DNA of 64,000 nt from Pseudomonas sp. 8Z (GCF_902506535.1 NZ_LR733825.1:809206-873205); one strand, 5' to 3'; positions 1 through 9,493 are shown, numbered from the stretch's first letter. A program made the numbers and translations. Notes: generated by a model not told the origin, from the letters alone.

Positions 1-252
1 GCCCTTGAGACCGGCAGCGGAAATCGGCGTGATACAGGCCAGGCCGTTCTTGCCATTAATGTTCATGCCGTCGGAACCGCAGACGCCTTCGCGGCAGGAA
101 CGACGGTAGGAGAAACCTTCGTCCTGCTCCTTGATCAGCGCCAGCACGTCGAGAACCATGATGTCCTTGCCGCCGGTATCAACCTGGAAGTCCTGCATGA
201 AAGGCGCAGAGTCCTTCTCCGGGTTGTAGCGATAAACACTGACTTGCAACAT
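1..252 (-). CDS. sdhB: Succinate dehydrogenase iron-sulfur subunit SdhB (partial, N-terminal 84 residues)
   Basis: Electron-transfer subunit of complex II, carrying electrons from the SdhA flavin to ubiquinone at the inner membrane. Only the first 84 codons lie in the window; the gene continues beyond base 1. The visible part is the plant-type ferredoxin domain: it begins MLQVSVYRYNP and contains SCREGVCGSDG followed by NGKNGLAC, whose cysteines bind the 2Fe-2S cluster. It is the last gene of sdhCDAB and starts 11 bases after the sdhA stop, so it is cotranscribed. Family assignment is secure; the downstream 4Fe-4S/3Fe-4S half cannot be seen. Confidence 0.95.
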   Translation of the reverse strand, partial: MLQVSVYRYNPEKDSAPFMQDFQVDTGGKDIMVLDVLALIKEQDEGFSYRRSCREGVCGSDGMNINGKNGLACITPISAAGLKG

Positions 253-263
253 ATCGGTCACCC

Positions 264-2036
264 TTAATAAGTCCGAACCTTGGGTTCAAATGCCGGAACG
301 GTCTTCGGCGCGAAGTTCACGTCACGCTTGGCTACGCGCTTCTCGCCCGGGAAGTAGAGCGAATGGCACAGCCAGTTCTGATCGTCGCGCTCCTCGAAGT
401 CTTCACGAGCATGTGCGCCACGGGACTCTTTACGAGCCTCGGCAGCCACAGCAGTCGCTTCGGCGACTTCAAGCAGGTTTTGCAGTTCCAGCGCCTCGAT
501 ACGCGCAGTGTTGAACGCCTGGCTCTTGTCGGAGATTTTCACCTTAGCGATACGCTCGCGCAGGTCGGCCAGTTGTTGGATGCCCTTCTGCATGTACTCG
601 CCAGTGCGGAACACGCCAAAGTAGTTTTGCATGCATTGCTGCAGCTCGCGCTTGAGCGGAGCCACTTCTTCACCAGTGCTACGCTCGTTGACACCAGCCA
701 GACGGGCAAGCGACTGCTCGATGTCGGTTTCGCTGGCGCCACGGACTTCCACGCCCTCTTTGAGCGCTTTTTCCAGGTGCAGACCGGCAGCGCGACCGAA
801 CACGACCAGGTCGAGCAGCGAGTTGCCGCCCAGACGGTTAGCACCGTGCACCGATACGCAAGCCACTTCACCTACGGCGAACAAGCCTTCGATGATGGTG
901 TCCTTGCCGTTGGCGTCCTGAGTGATCGCCTGACCATGAATGTTGGTGGCAACACCGCCCATCATGTAGTGGCAGGTCGGAATAACCGGAATCGGCGCGA
1001 CGACCGGATCGACGTGCGCGAAGGTCTTCGACAGTTCGCAGATACCCGGCAGGCGGCTGTGCAGCACTTCCTCACCGAGGTGATCGAGCTTGAGCAGCAC
1101 GTGATCCTTGTTCGGACCAACACCGTTACCAGCGATGACTTCCTTGACCATGGAACGGGCAACCACGTCGCGACCAGCCAGGTCTTTGGCGTTCGGCGCG
1201 TAACGCTCCATGAAGCGCTCGCCATGTGCGTTGATCAGGTAACCACCCTCACCACGACAGCCTTCGGTGACCAGCACACCAGCACCGGCAATACCGGTCG
1301 GGTGGAACTGCCACATCTCGATGTCCTGCACCGGAACACCGGCACGCAGAGCCATGCCAACGCCGTCACCGGTATTGATCAGGGCGTTGGTGGTGGAGGC
1401 GTAGATGCGACCGGCACCGCCAGTGGCCAGAACCACGGCTTTGGAGCGGATATAGACGGTTTCGCCAGTCTCGATGCAAATGGCGATGATACCGACGATG
1501 GCACCATCCTGGTTCTTCACCAGATCGACCGCGTACCACTCGTTGAGGAACGAGGTGCCAGCCTTCAGGTTGGCCTGGTACAGGGTGTGCAGCAGCGCGT
1601 GACCGGTACGGTCAGCAGCGGCGCAGGTACGAGCAGCCTGAGTCGGATTATCCGGCCCTTTAGACTGACCACCGAACGGACGCTGATAGATGCGACCCTG
1701 CTCGGTACGAGAGAACGGCAAGCCCATGTGCTCCAGCTCGAACACGGCCTCCGGGCCGACGGAGCACATGTATTCGATGGCGTCCTGGTCACCGATATAG
1801 TCGGAGCCCTTGACAGTGTCGTACATGTGCCAGCGCCAATCATCGTTCGGGTCGGCCGAAGCGATGGCGCAAGTGATGCCACCTTGAGCGGAAACGGTGT
1901 GCGAACGAGTCGGGAACACCTTGGTGACCACGGCAGTCTTGTGACCGCCTTGAGCCAGTTGCAGCGCAGCGCGCATACCGGCACCACCACCACCTACGAT
2001 GATGGCGTCATAAGAAAGAGTACGGATGCTAGCCAT
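264..2036 (-). CDS. sdhA: Succinate dehydrogenase flavoprotein subunit SdhA
   Basis: Catalytic subunit of complex II, oxidising succinate to fumarate in the TCA cycle. The 590-residue product is full length for the family. It has an N-terminal dinucleotide-binding GGGGAG (about residues 15-20), SHTVSAQGG with His46 as the expected covalent FAD attachment site, HPTG at 245-248, and [11 protein letters not shown] near 285-295 with the active-site arginine region. The start MASIRTL lies three bases after the sdhD stop, which implies translational coupling. Third gene of sdhCDAB. A long antisense open frame across it is a GC-rich shadow. Confidence 0.98.
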   Translation of the reverse strand: MASIRTLSYDAIIVGGGGAGMRAALQLAQGGHKTAVVTKVFPTRSHTVSAQGGITCAIASADPNDDWRWHMYDTVKGSDYIGDQDAIEYMCSVGPEAVFELEHMGLPFSRTEQGRIYQRPFGGQSKGPDNPTQAARTCAAADRTGHALLHTLYQANLKAGTSFLNEWYAVDLVKNQDGAIVGIIAICIETGETVYIRSKAVVLATGGAGRIYASTTNALINTGDGVGMALRAGVPVQDIEMWQFHPTGIAGAGVLVTEGCRGEGGYLINAHGERFMERYAPNAKDLAGRDVVARSMVKEVIAGNGVGPNKDHVLLKLDHLGEEVLHSRLPGICELSKTFAHVDPVVAPIPVIPTCHYMMGGVATNIHGQAITQDANGKDTIIEGLFAVGEVACVSVHGANRLGGNSLLDLVVFGRAAGLHLEKALKEGVEVRGASETDIEQSLARLAGVNERSTGEEVAPLKRELQQCMQNYFGVFRTGEYMQKGIQQLADLRERIAKVKISDKSQAFNTARIEALELQNLLEVAEATAVAAEARKESRGAHAREDFEERDDQNWLCHSLYFPGEKRVAKRDVNFAPKTVPAFEPKVRTY

Positions 2037-2039
2037 GAA

Positions 2040-2408
2040 TCAGAAACCCCACAGAATCTGCACGCCCCAGACAAAATACGCGAACATGGCGATGCCACAC
2101 GCGGCCTGGAACAGAAAACGCACAACAGTAGCCGACTTGCCTAGCGCCATCGGCGTCAGGTAGTCAGTGGAGATGGTCCACATACCGACCCAGGCGTGAG
2201 CACTCAGCGCCACCAGAGCCAGCAGACTGAAGATACGCATAGCAGTGTGCGAGAACAGACCATGCCATTCGGCGTAGCCCATGCCCGGATTGCAGATCAC
2301 ATAGCCCAGCAAAAACAGCGTGTAAGCCGCGAGAACGACCGCGGAAACGCGTTGAGCCATCCAGTCATAGAGACCCGAACGCGAGAAGTTCGTGACATTA
2401 GTTACCAT
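2040..2408 (-). CDS. sdhD: Succinate dehydrogenase membrane anchor SdhD
   Basis: Hydrophobic anchor subunit of complex II that helps bind heme b and quinone. I place the start at MVTNVTNFSR, giving 122 residues, the usual size; the frame stays open further upstream but that part is low-complexity sequence inside sdhC. Three membrane segments are visible. HAWVGMW near residue 71 contains the probable axial heme ligand. The start codon overlaps the end of sdhC by 7 bases, so the two are translationally coupled. In Pseudomonas the sdh transcript is a known target of iron-responsive PrrF RNA; a prrF gene is present at 44.7 kb. Confidence 0.95.
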   Translation of the reverse strand: MVTNVTNFSRSGLYDWMAQRVSAVVLAAYTLFLLGYVICNPGMGYAEWHGLFSHTAMRIFSLLALVALSAHAWVGMWTISTDYLTPMALGKSATVVRFLFQAACGIAMFAYFVWGVQILWGF

Positions 2409-2776
2409 ATCCACACCCCCAGCAGCACGATCACGACCGCCGCCACGACGACGACGATTTTGGAGCCCAGCTTGCCGCCTTCCAGCGTCTCGCCTACCCC
2501 GGCATCCATGATCAGATGGCGCACACCGGCCACCAGGTGGTACAGCAGAGCGGACAGCAGGCCCCAGATCACGAACTTGGCCAGCGGACTGGTCAGGCAT
2601 TCTTTCACCTGGGCAAAGCCCTCTTCGGACGCCAGCGATTTGTCGAGGCCCAATAGCAGAAAGGCGATACCGACAAAAAGAATGACACCAGAAATACGAT
2701 GAAGAATGGACGTGTAAGCGGTGATCGGGAGCTTGATAGTCCTAAGGTCTAGGTTTACAGGTCGTTGGCTATTCAC
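2402..2776 (-). CDS. sdhC: Succinate dehydrogenase cytochrome b556 subunit SdhC
   Basis: First gene of the sdh operon, encoding the larger membrane anchor of complex II (124 residues, normal length). The start codon is GTG at 2774-2776, supported by the family N-terminus NSQRPVNLDL. SILHRISG, the SdhC signature, follows in the first third, then YHLVAGVRHLI with the heme-ligand histidine region. Three transmembrane helices are evident. It is read from a strong promoter about 125 bases upstream and is divergent from gltA, the usual pseudomonad arrangement. Confidence 0.96.
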   Translation of the reverse strand: MNSQRPVNLDLRTIKLPITAYTSILHRISGVILFVGIAFLLLGLDKSLASEEGFAQVKECLTSPLAKFVIWGLLSALLYHLVAGVRHLIMDAGVGETLEGGKLGSKIVVVVAAVVIVLLGVWIW

Positions 2777-2908
2777 GGCTTTTTATCACACTGAGAGCCC
2801 CTAAACTTCAGGGCTAAAGTTGTTGGGAAGTGCACTGGTCAGGTACCCATCACCCAAGGAGTGACGACCGCTTTATTATGGCGGTTAAGCCCCAGCGGTC
2901 GGGCGCAG

Positions 2909-2937
2909 AGTATAGACAGTTAGCAGACTAATGACAA
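2909..2937 (-). promoter_or_regulatory. Sigma70 promoter for sdhCDAB
   Basis: On the minus strand TTGTCA (2932-2937), a 17-base spacer and TATACT (2909-2914) make a near-consensus sigma70 promoter. Predicted transcription starts near 2902, leaving a leader of about 125 nt before the sdhC GTG. Seen directly in sequence; activity not tested. Confidence 0.7.
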
Positions 2938-3050
2938 TGCAAAGGCCTCCCCCAAAAAGCGCATTGCAGCCTCTTTATAAATGGCGTAAATAGCGCTCTT
3001 TTTCGCCTGAAATAGCGCCCAAACCCTTCTGCCACAGGGGTTTTCGCAAA

Positions 3051-3078
3051 TTGACTTTCGGATTTATAACACTATAGT
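3051..3078 (+). promoter_or_regulatory. Sigma70 promoter for gltA
   Basis: TTGACT (3051-3056), a 16-base spacer and TATAGT (3073-3078) lie about 60 bases upstream of the gltA start. The 361-base sdhC-gltA intergenic space holds this promoter and the divergent sdh promoter; I see no gene in it. Confidence 0.65.
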
Positions 3079-3137
3079 GGTGCGGGCCCTGCGTGGGGGG
3101 CTAGCTGATGATTTCAAGCATAACTAGGAGGCCACAC

Positions 3138-4418
3138 ATGGCTGACAAAAAAGCGCAGTTGATCATCGAGGGCGCTGCCCCCGTAGACCTGCCTGTTCTG
3201 ACCGGCACCGTTGGTCCCGATGTAATCGATGTGCGAGGCCTGACCACCACGGGCAGGTTCACCTTCGACCCAGGCTTTATGTCTACTGCTTCTTGCGAGT
3301 CGAAGATCACCTATATCGACGGCGACAAGGGCATTTTGTTGCATCGTGGCTACCCCATCGAGCAACTTGCGGAAAAATCCGACTATCTCGAAACTTGCTA
3401 CCTGCTGCTCAACGGCGAACTGCCGACACAAGCACAGAAGGCACAGTTCGTCAGCACCATCAAGAATCACACCATGGTGCACGAGCAACTGAAGACCTTC
3501 TTCAACGGTTTCCGCCGTGACGCCCACCCAATGGCCATCATGTGCGGCGTGGTCGGCGCCCTCTCCGCCTTCTATCACGATTCGCTGGACATCAAGAACC
3601 CGCAGCACCGCGAAGTTTCCGCTATGCGCCTGGTTGCCAAGATGCCGACCATCGCAGCCATGGCCTACAAGTACTCCATGGGCCAACCCATGATGTACCC
3701 GCGTAATGACCTGAACTACGCGGAAAACTTCCTGCACATGATGTTCAACACCCCGGCCGAGATCAAACCGATCAGCCCGGTGCTGGCCAAGGCGATGGAC
3801 AAGATCTTCATCCTCCATGCCGACCACGAGCAGAACGCTTCCACCTCCACCGTGCGCCTGGCAGGCTCCTCGGGTGCCAACCCGTTCGCCTGTATCGCAG
3901 CAGGCATCGCCGCGCTGTGGGGTCCGGCACACGGCGGCGCTAACGAAGCCGTACTGACCATGCTCGACGAAATTGGCAGCGTGGAGAACATCGACAAGTT
4001 CGTGGCCAAGGCCAAGGACAAGGATGACCCATTCAAACTCATGGGCTTCGGCCACCGCGTCTACAAGAACTTCGACCCGCGCGCCAAGGTCATGAAACAG
4101 ACCTGCGATGAAGTTCTGGCGGAACTGGGCATCAATGACCCACAACTGGAACTGGCGATGAAGCTGGAAGAGATCGCGCGCAACGATCCTTACTTCAAGG
4201 AGCGCAACCTCTACCCGAACGTAGACTTCTACTCGGGCATCATCCTTAAGGCTATCGGCATTCCAACCTCCATGTTCACCGTGATCTTCGCCCTGGCGCG
4301 CACCGTCGGCTGGATCTCGCACTGGAAGGAAATGCTTTCCGGCCCGTACAAGATTGGCCGCCCGCGCCAACTCTACACCGGCCACGATAAGCGCGATCTG
4401 CCGGACGATCGCGGCTAA
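3138..4418 (+). CDS. gltA: Citrate synthase (type II, hexameric)
   Basis: Condenses oxaloacetate and acetyl-CoA to citrate, the entry step of the TCA cycle. I start it at [10 protein letters not shown], which follows a good TAGGAGG ribosome site; an in-frame ATG 30 bases upstream lacks one. The 426-residue protein has the catalytic residues of the family: His265 in WGPAHGG, His306 in GFGHRVYK and Asp363 in NVDFYSG. The N-terminal beta-rich extension is typical of the Gram-negative NADH-sensitive type. Divergent from sdhCDAB and followed by its own terminator. Confidence 0.98.
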   Translation: MADKKAQLIIEGAAPVDLPVLTGTVGPDVIDVRGLTTTGRFTFDPGFMSTASCESKITYIDGDKGILLHRGYPIEQLAEKSDYLETCYLLLNGELPTQAQKAQFVSTIKNHTMVHEQLKTFFNGFRRDAHPMAIMCGVVGALSAFYHDSLDIKNPQHREVSAMRLVAKMPTIAAMAYKYSMGQPMMYPRNDLNYAENFLHMMFNTPAEIKPISPVLAKAMDKIFILHADHEQNASTSTVRLAGSSGANPFACIAAGIAALWGPAHGGANEAVLTMLDEIGSVENIDKFVAKAKDKDDPFKLMGFGHRVYKNFDPRAKVMKQTCDEVLAELGINDPQLELAMKLEEIARNDPYFKERNLYPNVDFYSGIILKAIGIPTSMFTVIFALARTVGWISHWKEMLSGPYKIGRPRQLYTGHDKRDLPDDRG

Positions 4419-4433
4419 TCAGTCGCAAAAACA

Positions 4434-4464
4434 CGAAAAAGGCTGCCAAACGCAGCCTTTTTCG
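4434..4464 (+). terminator. Rho-independent terminator of gltA
   Basis: GGCTGC (4441-4446) pairs with GCAGCC (4452-4457) around a 5-base loop, flanked by A-run and T-run. Because both flanks are homopolymeric it could work on either strand, also closing the convergent Cys-cluster gene. Confidence 0.85.
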
Positions 4465-4515
4465 TTTCCACTCCTCACTCCCGACGCATACCAAATAGCG
4501 GCAAATGCTCTGGGT

Positions 4516-4767
4516 TCAAGCCGTCACCTGCTCAAGCCACCCCAATATACGCACGGCACTCTCACGCCCTTCCCCACACGTCGACTCTTCGGCGCGAAAC
4601 CCCAAGCAAACCGACGGCCGCTCAGGCAAGCCGAACAATGCACAGAGATATTCAGCGGAAAGATGAATACAGCGCACCCCTGCCGGTTTTCCCGTCGGCA
4701 TACCGGGAATCGGCGAACTGATTGAAGGCGCGATGCAGCAAGCACCACAACCGACACGACACTCCAT
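4516..4767 (-). CDS. YkgJ-family cysteine cluster protein
   Basis: Short 83-residue protein with eight cysteines, at positions 3, 7, 10, 11, 33, 42, 54 and 64. The MECRVGCGACC start is the hallmark of the YkgJ/UPF0153 family, thought to bind zinc or an iron-sulfur cluster. Function unknown. It is convergent with gltA and ends about 50 bases from the gltA terminator. Assignment rests on the cysteine spacing; the ligand is not known from sequence alone. Confidence 0.8.
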   Translation of the reverse strand: MECRVGCGACCIAPSISSPIPGMPTGKPAGVRCIHLSAEYLCALFGLPERPSVCLGFRAEESTCGEGRESAVRILGWLEQVTA

Positions 4768-4802
4768 GAAGACCTCGAAGGACCAAACAAACCGCGGCGA
4801 TA

Positions 4803-4949
4803 TTAGCGCCTGCCGGGACGTGACGGGAGCATCAGCAACCGCAAGAGCAGCCCATAGACACGCCAGCCCTCAAGCGCGAGCAACAAGCAACTGAGACTGC
4901 CGACCATCGGATAGCCCATTGCAGCCAACCCGATACATGCAACCTTCAT
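4803..4949 (-). pseudogene. Possible remnant of a 3-hydroxyisobutyrate-dehydrogenase-type gene, or a small membrane protein
   Basis: A 48-codon frame begins MKVACIGLAAMGYPM, which matches the N-terminal NAD-binding motif of beta-hydroxyacid dehydrogenases (GLGxMGxPM), then changes into leucine-rich sequence and stops. Intact members are about 290 residues, so if the match is real this is a 5-prime stub left by a deletion. The start has only a distant, weak purine-rich site. The alternative is an unrelated 48-residue hydrophobic peptide. No other gene is apparent between 4768 and 5049. Confidence 0.4.
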
Positions 4950-5049
4950 ATCAAGCAGCACCTCTGATGCACACGCACAGTATTTGCCGACGGCGCAAAG
5001 CTTTTCCATACTGCCGTACCGCGACGGCCAGAGCCGCAAAGGAGCGTTC

Positions 5050-5598
5050 ATGGGACATTGGCTGGTCATCGATCTGGAGGCCACGACTGACGAGGGAGGC
5101 TGGCCGCTGGAGGAAATGGAAATCATCGAGATTGGCGCCACGCTGGTGACCGTCGAAGGCCATGAACATGACCATTTTCAACGCTTTATTCGCCCGCTAC
5201 GCCGACCATGCCTGACCGATTTCTGCCGCGAATTAACCCGCATCGCGCAGAGCGATATCGACAGTGCGGCGCCACTTCCTCAAGTCTGGGCGCAATTCGA
5301 GCGCTGGCTGGGCCAGCACGCACCACGCCTAGCTGGCTGGAGTAGCTGGGGCGATTACGACCGCCGCCAATTGCAGCACGAGTGGCAGCAACATGCGCTG
5401 CACAGCCTGCTCAGCGAAACCCCACACCTCAATCTCAAACAAGCTTTCGCCAAGGCGCGCCAGTTAAGCCGACCAGTCGGCCTGCATGGCGCTCTGCAAC
5501 TAGCCGGATTGCAGTTTCAGGGGCAACAGCATCGCGCCCTGATGGATGCGCGCAACACCTCGCGCCTACTGCCCTTGGTGCTCCCTGTTAAAGGGTGA
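5050..5598 (+). CDS. 3'-5' exonuclease, DEDDh superfamily (ERI-1-like)
   Basis: Predicted nuclease of 182 residues. The start MGHWLVIDLEATT is chosen because AAAGGAG precedes it. Asp8 and Glu10 in VIDLEATT form the first metal-binding motif; GWSSWGDYDRRQL carries the second and HRALMDARNTSRLL the third, with His five residues before Asp as in the DEDDh type. The spacing is that of ERI-1/KapD-like exonucleases rather than DnaQ or ExoX. Substrate (RNA or DNA) cannot be decided from sequence. Isolated gene, no obvious operon. Confidence 0.8.
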   Translation: MGHWLVIDLEATTDEGGWPLEEMEIIEIGATLVTVEGHEHDHFQRFIRPLRRPCLTDFCRELTRIAQSDIDSAAPLPQVWAQFERWLGQHAPRLAGWSSWGDYDRRQLQHEWQQHALHSLLSETPHLNLKQAFAKARQLSRPVGLHGALQLAGLQFQGQQHRALMDARNTSRLLPLVLPVKG

Positions 5599-5704
5599 CG
5601 ATACCTGAGCGCTTGGGCATACTAGCGGGCCCTTTCCAGCCCAGCGGCGGCCAGAGCACTCGCTCTGCCACCGATCTCGCGGCCCCATTTTCCGAGGAAT
5701 CCAG

Positions 5705-5986
5705 ATGTTCAAGGTCAACGAGTACTTCGACGGCACCGTCAAATCCATCGGCTTCAGCATGGCAGAAGGCCCTGCCACCCTCGGCGTGATGGCTCCCGGC
5801 GAATACGAGTTCGGCACCAGCCAACTGGAAATCATGCATGTGGTAGCTGGCGCTTTGACCGTAAAGCTGCCAGGCAGCGACGACTGGAGCACCTTCGAGG
5901 CCGGCAGCCAATTCACCGTTGAGGCCAACAGCAAATTCCAACTGAAAGTCGCTGTCGACACCGCCTATCTCTGCGAATACCGCTAA
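5705..5986 (+). CDS. ppnP: Pyrimidine/purine nucleoside phosphorylase PpnP
   Basis: A 93-residue single-domain cupin of the former UPF0345/YaiE family, which phosphorolyses several nucleosides to free base plus ribose 1-phosphate for salvage. The sequence is collinear with the family from [10 protein letters not shown] through [10 protein letters not shown] to LCEYR at the C-terminus, at the usual length. A GAGGAA ribosome site precedes the ATG. It stands alone: an upstream gap of about 105 bases and a strong terminator isolate it. Confidence 0.92.
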   Translation: MFKVNEYFDGTVKSIGFSMAEGPATLGVMAPGEYEFGTSQLEIMHVVAGALTVKLPGSDDWSTFEAGSQFTVEANSKFQLKVAVDTAYLCEYR

Positions 5987-6005
5987 GCCTCACAGCGCTA
6001 CGAAG

Positions 6006-6031
6006 AACCGGCCCTCGTGGCCGGTTTTTAT
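6006..6031 (+). terminator. Rho-independent terminator of ppnP
   Basis: AACCGGCC (6006-6013) pairs perfectly with GGCCGGTT (6019-6026) around a 5-base loop and is followed by T residues. Confidence 0.85.
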
Positions 6032-6048
6032 TTGATCAGGACAGTTTT

Positions 6049-6900
6049 ATGTCACGCAGCACCCTGCTCGCCCCTGTCGCCCTGCTCGTAGTAGCCATGG
6101 TCTCGATCCAAAGCGGCGCCTCCCTGGCCAAGCAGCTATTCCCAGTGCTAGGCGCCGAAGGCACGACCACACTACGCCTCGTACTCAGCGCCATTATCCT
6201 CTCGCTGGTGATGCAGCCCTGGCGCGCCAAGCTGGACCTACGCAAATGCCGAGCACTGATTGCCTATGGACTCGCATTAGGCTGCATGAACTTGCTGTTC
6301 TATATGTCGCTACAGCACATTGCGCTCGGTATCGCCGTAGCACTGGAGTTCACCGGACCTCTGACACTGGCACTGCTATCTTCGCGCCGACCACTGGACT
6401 TTCTATGGGTCATCCTGGCCATCACAGGCCTATGGATGCTGCTGCCAACCGATGCCACACAGAACGCCATAGATCCACTAGGGGCCGCACTGGCACTTGG
6501 AGCCGGCGCCTGCTGGTCGCTATACATCATCTTCGGGCAAAAAGCGGGTGCCGAACACGGTCGCCACACCGTCGCGTTGGGCACCTGGGTAGCCGTTCTG
6601 CTAGTCCTGCCCATAGGCATCTGGCACACCGGCAGCAACCTGCTCAACATCGACCTACTGCCCATTGCCCTGGCGGTAGCGGTCCTGTCCTCAGCGCTGC
6701 CTTATAGCCTGGAAATGATTGCCCTGACTCGCCTACCGGCACGCACATTCAGCATTCTGATGAGCCTTGAGCCAGCAGTCGCAGCCCTCTGCGGCCTGAT
6801 TTTCCTGGGGGAGCGACTACTCTGGGGTCAATGGCTGGCCGTAGGCGCAATCATCATCGCCTCTGTCGGCGCCGCCGCCACCATCAAGCCCAAGAGTTAA
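6049..6900 (+). CDS. rhtA: Threonine/homoserine exporter RhtA (DMT superfamily)
   Basis: Inner-membrane protein of 283 residues with about ten hydrophobic helices arranged as two EamA halves. The N-terminus SIQSGASLAKQLFP and the motif VALEFTGPL match RhtA rather than generic EamA proteins. RhtA exports threonine and homoserine; the exact substrate here is inferred. The stop codon TAA at 6898-6900 interlocks with the convergent ABC transporter stop (both inside TTAA), so the two genes end on the same bases with no intergenic terminator. Confidence 0.85.
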   Translation: MSRSTLLAPVALLVVAMVSIQSGASLAKQLFPVLGAEGTTTLRLVLSAIILSLVMQPWRAKLDLRKCRALIAYGLALGCMNLLFYMSLQHIALGIAVALEFTGPLTLALLSSRRPLDFLWVILAITGLWMLLPTDATQNAIDPLGAALALGAGACWSLYIIFGQKAGAEHGRHTVALGTWVAVLLVLPIGIWHTGSNLLNIDLLPIALAVAVLSSALPYSLEMIALTRLPARTFSILMSLEPAVAALCGLIFLGERLLWGQWLAVGAIIIASVGAAATIKPKS

Positions 6901-8654
6901 CGACCAAACTGCAACTCGGCCAGGCGCGCATACAACGGGCTCAGCCTCAGTAACTCGGCATGGCTGCCAACAGCAGCCAGACGCCCCTGTTCGATCACCA
7001 CGATGCGATCCGCCTGCTTCACCGTGGCCAGGCGATGAGCGATCACCAGCGTCGTACGTCCGGCCATCAACCCAGGCAAGGCCTGCTGGATCAGGTGCTC
7101 GCTCTCGGCATCCAGTGCACTGGTCGCCTCATCGAGTAGCAGGATCGGCGCATTGGCCAGTAAGGCCCGCGCAATCGCCAGGCGCTGACGCTGCCCTCCC
7201 GAGAGCCCCAGCCCGGCATCGCCCAGATGCGTCTGATACCCCTGCGGCAAGCGCTGGATGAATTCGTGCGCGTGAGCCGCCCGCGCCGCCGCCTCGACCT
7301 CATCCGGGCTGGCATCCAGACGCCCATAACGGATGTTCTCCTCGACGCTGCCGAAGAACAGCGCCGGATTCTGAGAGACCAGCGCAAAGCAACTGCGCAA
7401 CTCACGCGGATCGAGCTGCTCAACAGGTACGCCGTCTACGAGAATGCGCCCAGCCTGCGGATCGAAGAAGCGCAGCAGCAGATCGAACAGGGTCGACTTG
7501 CCTGCCCCGGAAGGACCGACCAGCGCCAGCGTCTCGCCAGCCGCCACCTGCAAGTCAATGCCATCGATGGCATTGCTGTCAGGGCGTGACGGATAGGCGA
7601 AGCGCACCTGCTGCAAGGCCAGGCTGCCCCGCACCGGCTTCGACAAGTGCCGCGGCTGCTCCGGCGCGACGATAGTGCTACGCGCACGCAACAATTCGCC
7701 GATACGCTCAGCGGCACCTGCCGCCCGTTGCAATTCACCAATAACCTCGCTGAGGGTGCCGAAGGACGAGCCGACGATCAGCGCGTAAAACACGAAGGCC
7801 GCCAGCTCACCGCCGGAAATACGCCCAGCGATCACATCCATGCCACCCACCCAGAGCATCACGCCAACAGCGCCCAATACCAGCACGATGACCACAGTGA
7901 CCAGCCAGGCACGCTGAGCGATGCGCTTGCGCGCCACTTCGAATGCCGCTTCGGCGGAGTCGGCGAAACGGCGCTTATCCTCATTCTGATGGTTGTAGGC
8001 CTGAACGGTCTTAATCTGCGCCAGGGCCTCACCGACGTAGCTCCCCACATCCGCCACGCGATCCTGACTCTGCCGTGACAGTGCCCGCACGCGACGCCCG
8101 AACAGCAAAATCGGCGCCACCACCAGCGGCAACGCGGCCAACACAATGCCGCTGAGCTTAGGATTGGTCACCACCAGCAACACGCTGCCGCCGATCAGCA
8201 TGATCAAGTTGCGCAAGGCCATCGACAGCGACGAGCCGATCACCGATTGCAGCAAGGTGGTGTCGGCCGTCAGCCGCGACTGGATTTCCGAGCTGCGGTT
8301 GTTCTCATAGAACCCCGGATGCAACTCGACCAGATGATCGAATACATGGCGGCGGATATCAGCCACCACCCGCTCACCGATCCACGACACCAGATAGAAA
8401 CGCGTGTAGGTGCCGAACGCCAAAGCCAGCACCAATACGAAGAACAAAGCCAGGGACTGCTGCAGCGCCTGCGGTGATTGCGTGGCCAATCCCTGATCAA
8501 CCAGCAGTTTGATACCTTGGCCCATCGACAGAGTAATCGCGGCAGTGAACAGCAAAGCCAGCAAGGCCCCCAACACCCGACCGCGGTAAGGCGCGATAAA
8601 ACGCCAGGCCAGGCGCATCGCGCCGCGCTGGCGAGAAGACAGCATCGAGATCAT
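6897..8654 (-). CDS. ABC exporter, fused transmembrane and ATPase domains (MsbA-like)
   Basis: A 585-residue half-transporter expected to work as a homodimer in the inner membrane. The N-terminal 320 residues hold six helices and conserved DT and YxE-type coupling regions. The nucleotide-binding domain has Walker A GPSGAGKS (380-387), signature LSGGQ (484-488), Walker B ILLLDEA (504-510) and switch His540. It resembles lipid/drug exporters of the MsbA/LmrA group but is probably not MsbA itself, since no lpxK or waa genes are near. Substrate unknown. Start chosen at the first ATG, which has a GAGG site. Confidence 0.9.
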   Translation of the reverse strand: MISMLSSRQRGAMRLAWRFIAPYRGRVLGALLALLFTAAITLSMGQGIKLLVDQGLATQSPQALQQSLALFFVLVLALAFGTYTRFYLVSWIGERVVADIRRHVFDHLVELHPGFYENNRSSEIQSRLTADTTLLQSVIGSSLSMALRNLIMLIGGSVLLVVTNPKLSGIVLAALPLVVAPILLFGRRVRALSRQSQDRVADVGSYVGEALAQIKTVQAYNHQNEDKRRFADSAEAAFEVARKRIAQRAWLVTVVIVLVLGAVGVMLWVGGMDVIAGRISGGELAAFVFYALIVGSSFGTLSEVIGELQRAAGAAERIGELLRARSTIVAPEQPRHLSKPVRGSLALQQVRFAYPSRPDSNAIDGIDLQVAAGETLALVGPSGAGKSTLFDLLLRFFDPQAGRILVDGVPVEQLDPRELRSCFALVSQNPALFFGSVEENIRYGRLDASPDEVEAAARAAHAHEFIQRLPQGYQTHLGDAGLGLSGGQRQRLAIARALLANAPILLLDEATSALDAESEHLIQQALPGLMAGRTTLVIAHRLATVKQADRIVVIEQGRLAAVGSHAELLRLSPLYARLAELQFGR

Positions 8655-8661
8655 ACAGGCC

Positions 8662-9069
8662 TCAGGAATCGGTAGCCGTGGGAGACTCAGCCAACCAGGC
8701 CACGGCGCACAGCGCCAACCCAGCCAGATTGGTAGAAAGCGGATTGAACGCCTGGATCAACAGATGGGGACTCAGCAGCGCCACATCAAGCAGCAGCACC
8801 AGTAATGCCGCACCGACGAGCAGAATGGGCCAACGGCGCCGACGCACGATCAGTAGCAGGATGCCCAGTAGAATTTCCGCACCGCCACCGACAGCCGCGA
8901 TCAGAGGTGGCGCGAACAGAGGATGATCTGGCAAACCGTGGGCCGCGATCATCGCCACCTCGTCAGGGCTGAGGCAGAGAATCTTTGGCACCAGGCCATG
9001 CCAGATGAACACCACCGCCAGCGTTAGACGGGCGAGCAAGGCAATGCGCAGCAGGCGCACATCAGTCAT
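8662..9069 (-). CDS. DoxX-like membrane protein
   Basis: A 135-residue protein with four hydrophobic segments. The start MTDVRLLRIALLARL overlaps the end of the upstream DCC gene by 8 bases. The pattern WHGLVPKIL in the first helix and GGGAEILLGILLL in the second matches the DoxX-like family, whose members are linked to membrane redox chemistry. Coupling with a DCC thioredoxin-like protein is a recurrent neighbour pair and suggests a shared oxidoreductase role. Exact function unknown. Confidence 0.8.
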   Translation of the reverse strand: MTDVRLLRIALLARLTLAVVFIWHGLVPKILCLSPDEVAMIAAHGLPDHPLFAPPLIAAVGGGAEILLGILLLIVRRRRWPILLVGAALLVLLLDVALLSPHLLIQAFNPLSTNLAGLALCAVAWLAESPTATDS

Positions 9070-9493
9070 GCAGAAAACGCTCAGTGTGATCAGCCGTCGG
9101 CAATAGGCAGGCCGGGTGGCGACCGAACAAACGGTAGCGATTGAGCGCAATACGGTCATAACACCAATCGCGCAGCGGGCGCGGAATCAAGCGTAGCCAG
9201 GCCAACATCCGCCATGGTCTGGGCAGCCTGCCCAAGATACGCAGCAAGGCCGTGGAGCGCACATGCAAGCCCGCCTCGTCGATCATCACCATGGTGTCGA
9301 AATAATCGCTCGGCAAGCCATACCAAGCTAGCAATGCCTGCCCTTGCGGCGACTGCACCGAGGCCAGGCGGAACTGACGCTGCGCATCATGACGAATCAG
9401 GAACTTCGCCCAGCCATTGCACAGTTTGCAGACGCCGTCGAACAACACGACACGCTCGTCTGGCGCAAAACCAGGTGGTAACGAATCACTCAT
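9062..9493 (-). CDS. DCC-family thiol-disulfide oxidoreductase (DUF393)
   Basis: A 143-residue protein starting MSDSLPPGFAPDERVV. FDGVCKLCNGW near residue 20 is the defining DCC motif with its CxxC pair; RLASVQSPQGQ follows. The fold is predicted to be thioredoxin-like and cytoplasmic. It is the first gene of a two-gene unit with the DoxX-like protein, ending 8 bases inside it. Family clear, substrate unknown. Confidence 0.88.
   Translation of the reverse strand: MSDSLPPGFAPDERVVLFDGVCKLCNGWAKFLIRHDAQRQFRLASVQSPQGQALLAWYGLPSDYFDTMVMIDEAGLHVRSTALLRILGRLPRPWRMLAWLRLIPRPLRDWCYDRIALNRYRLFGRHPACLLPTADHTERFLHD

Noticed and set aside
363..2144. 593-codon open frame antisense to sdhA
   Set aside because: Shadow of a GC-rich gene; no recognisable domain, and sdhA on the other strand has full motif conservation.
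3114..4385. 423-codon frame antisense to gltA
   Set aside because: Mirror of codon bias in gltA; composition rich in Val, Gly, His and Arg without a known fold.
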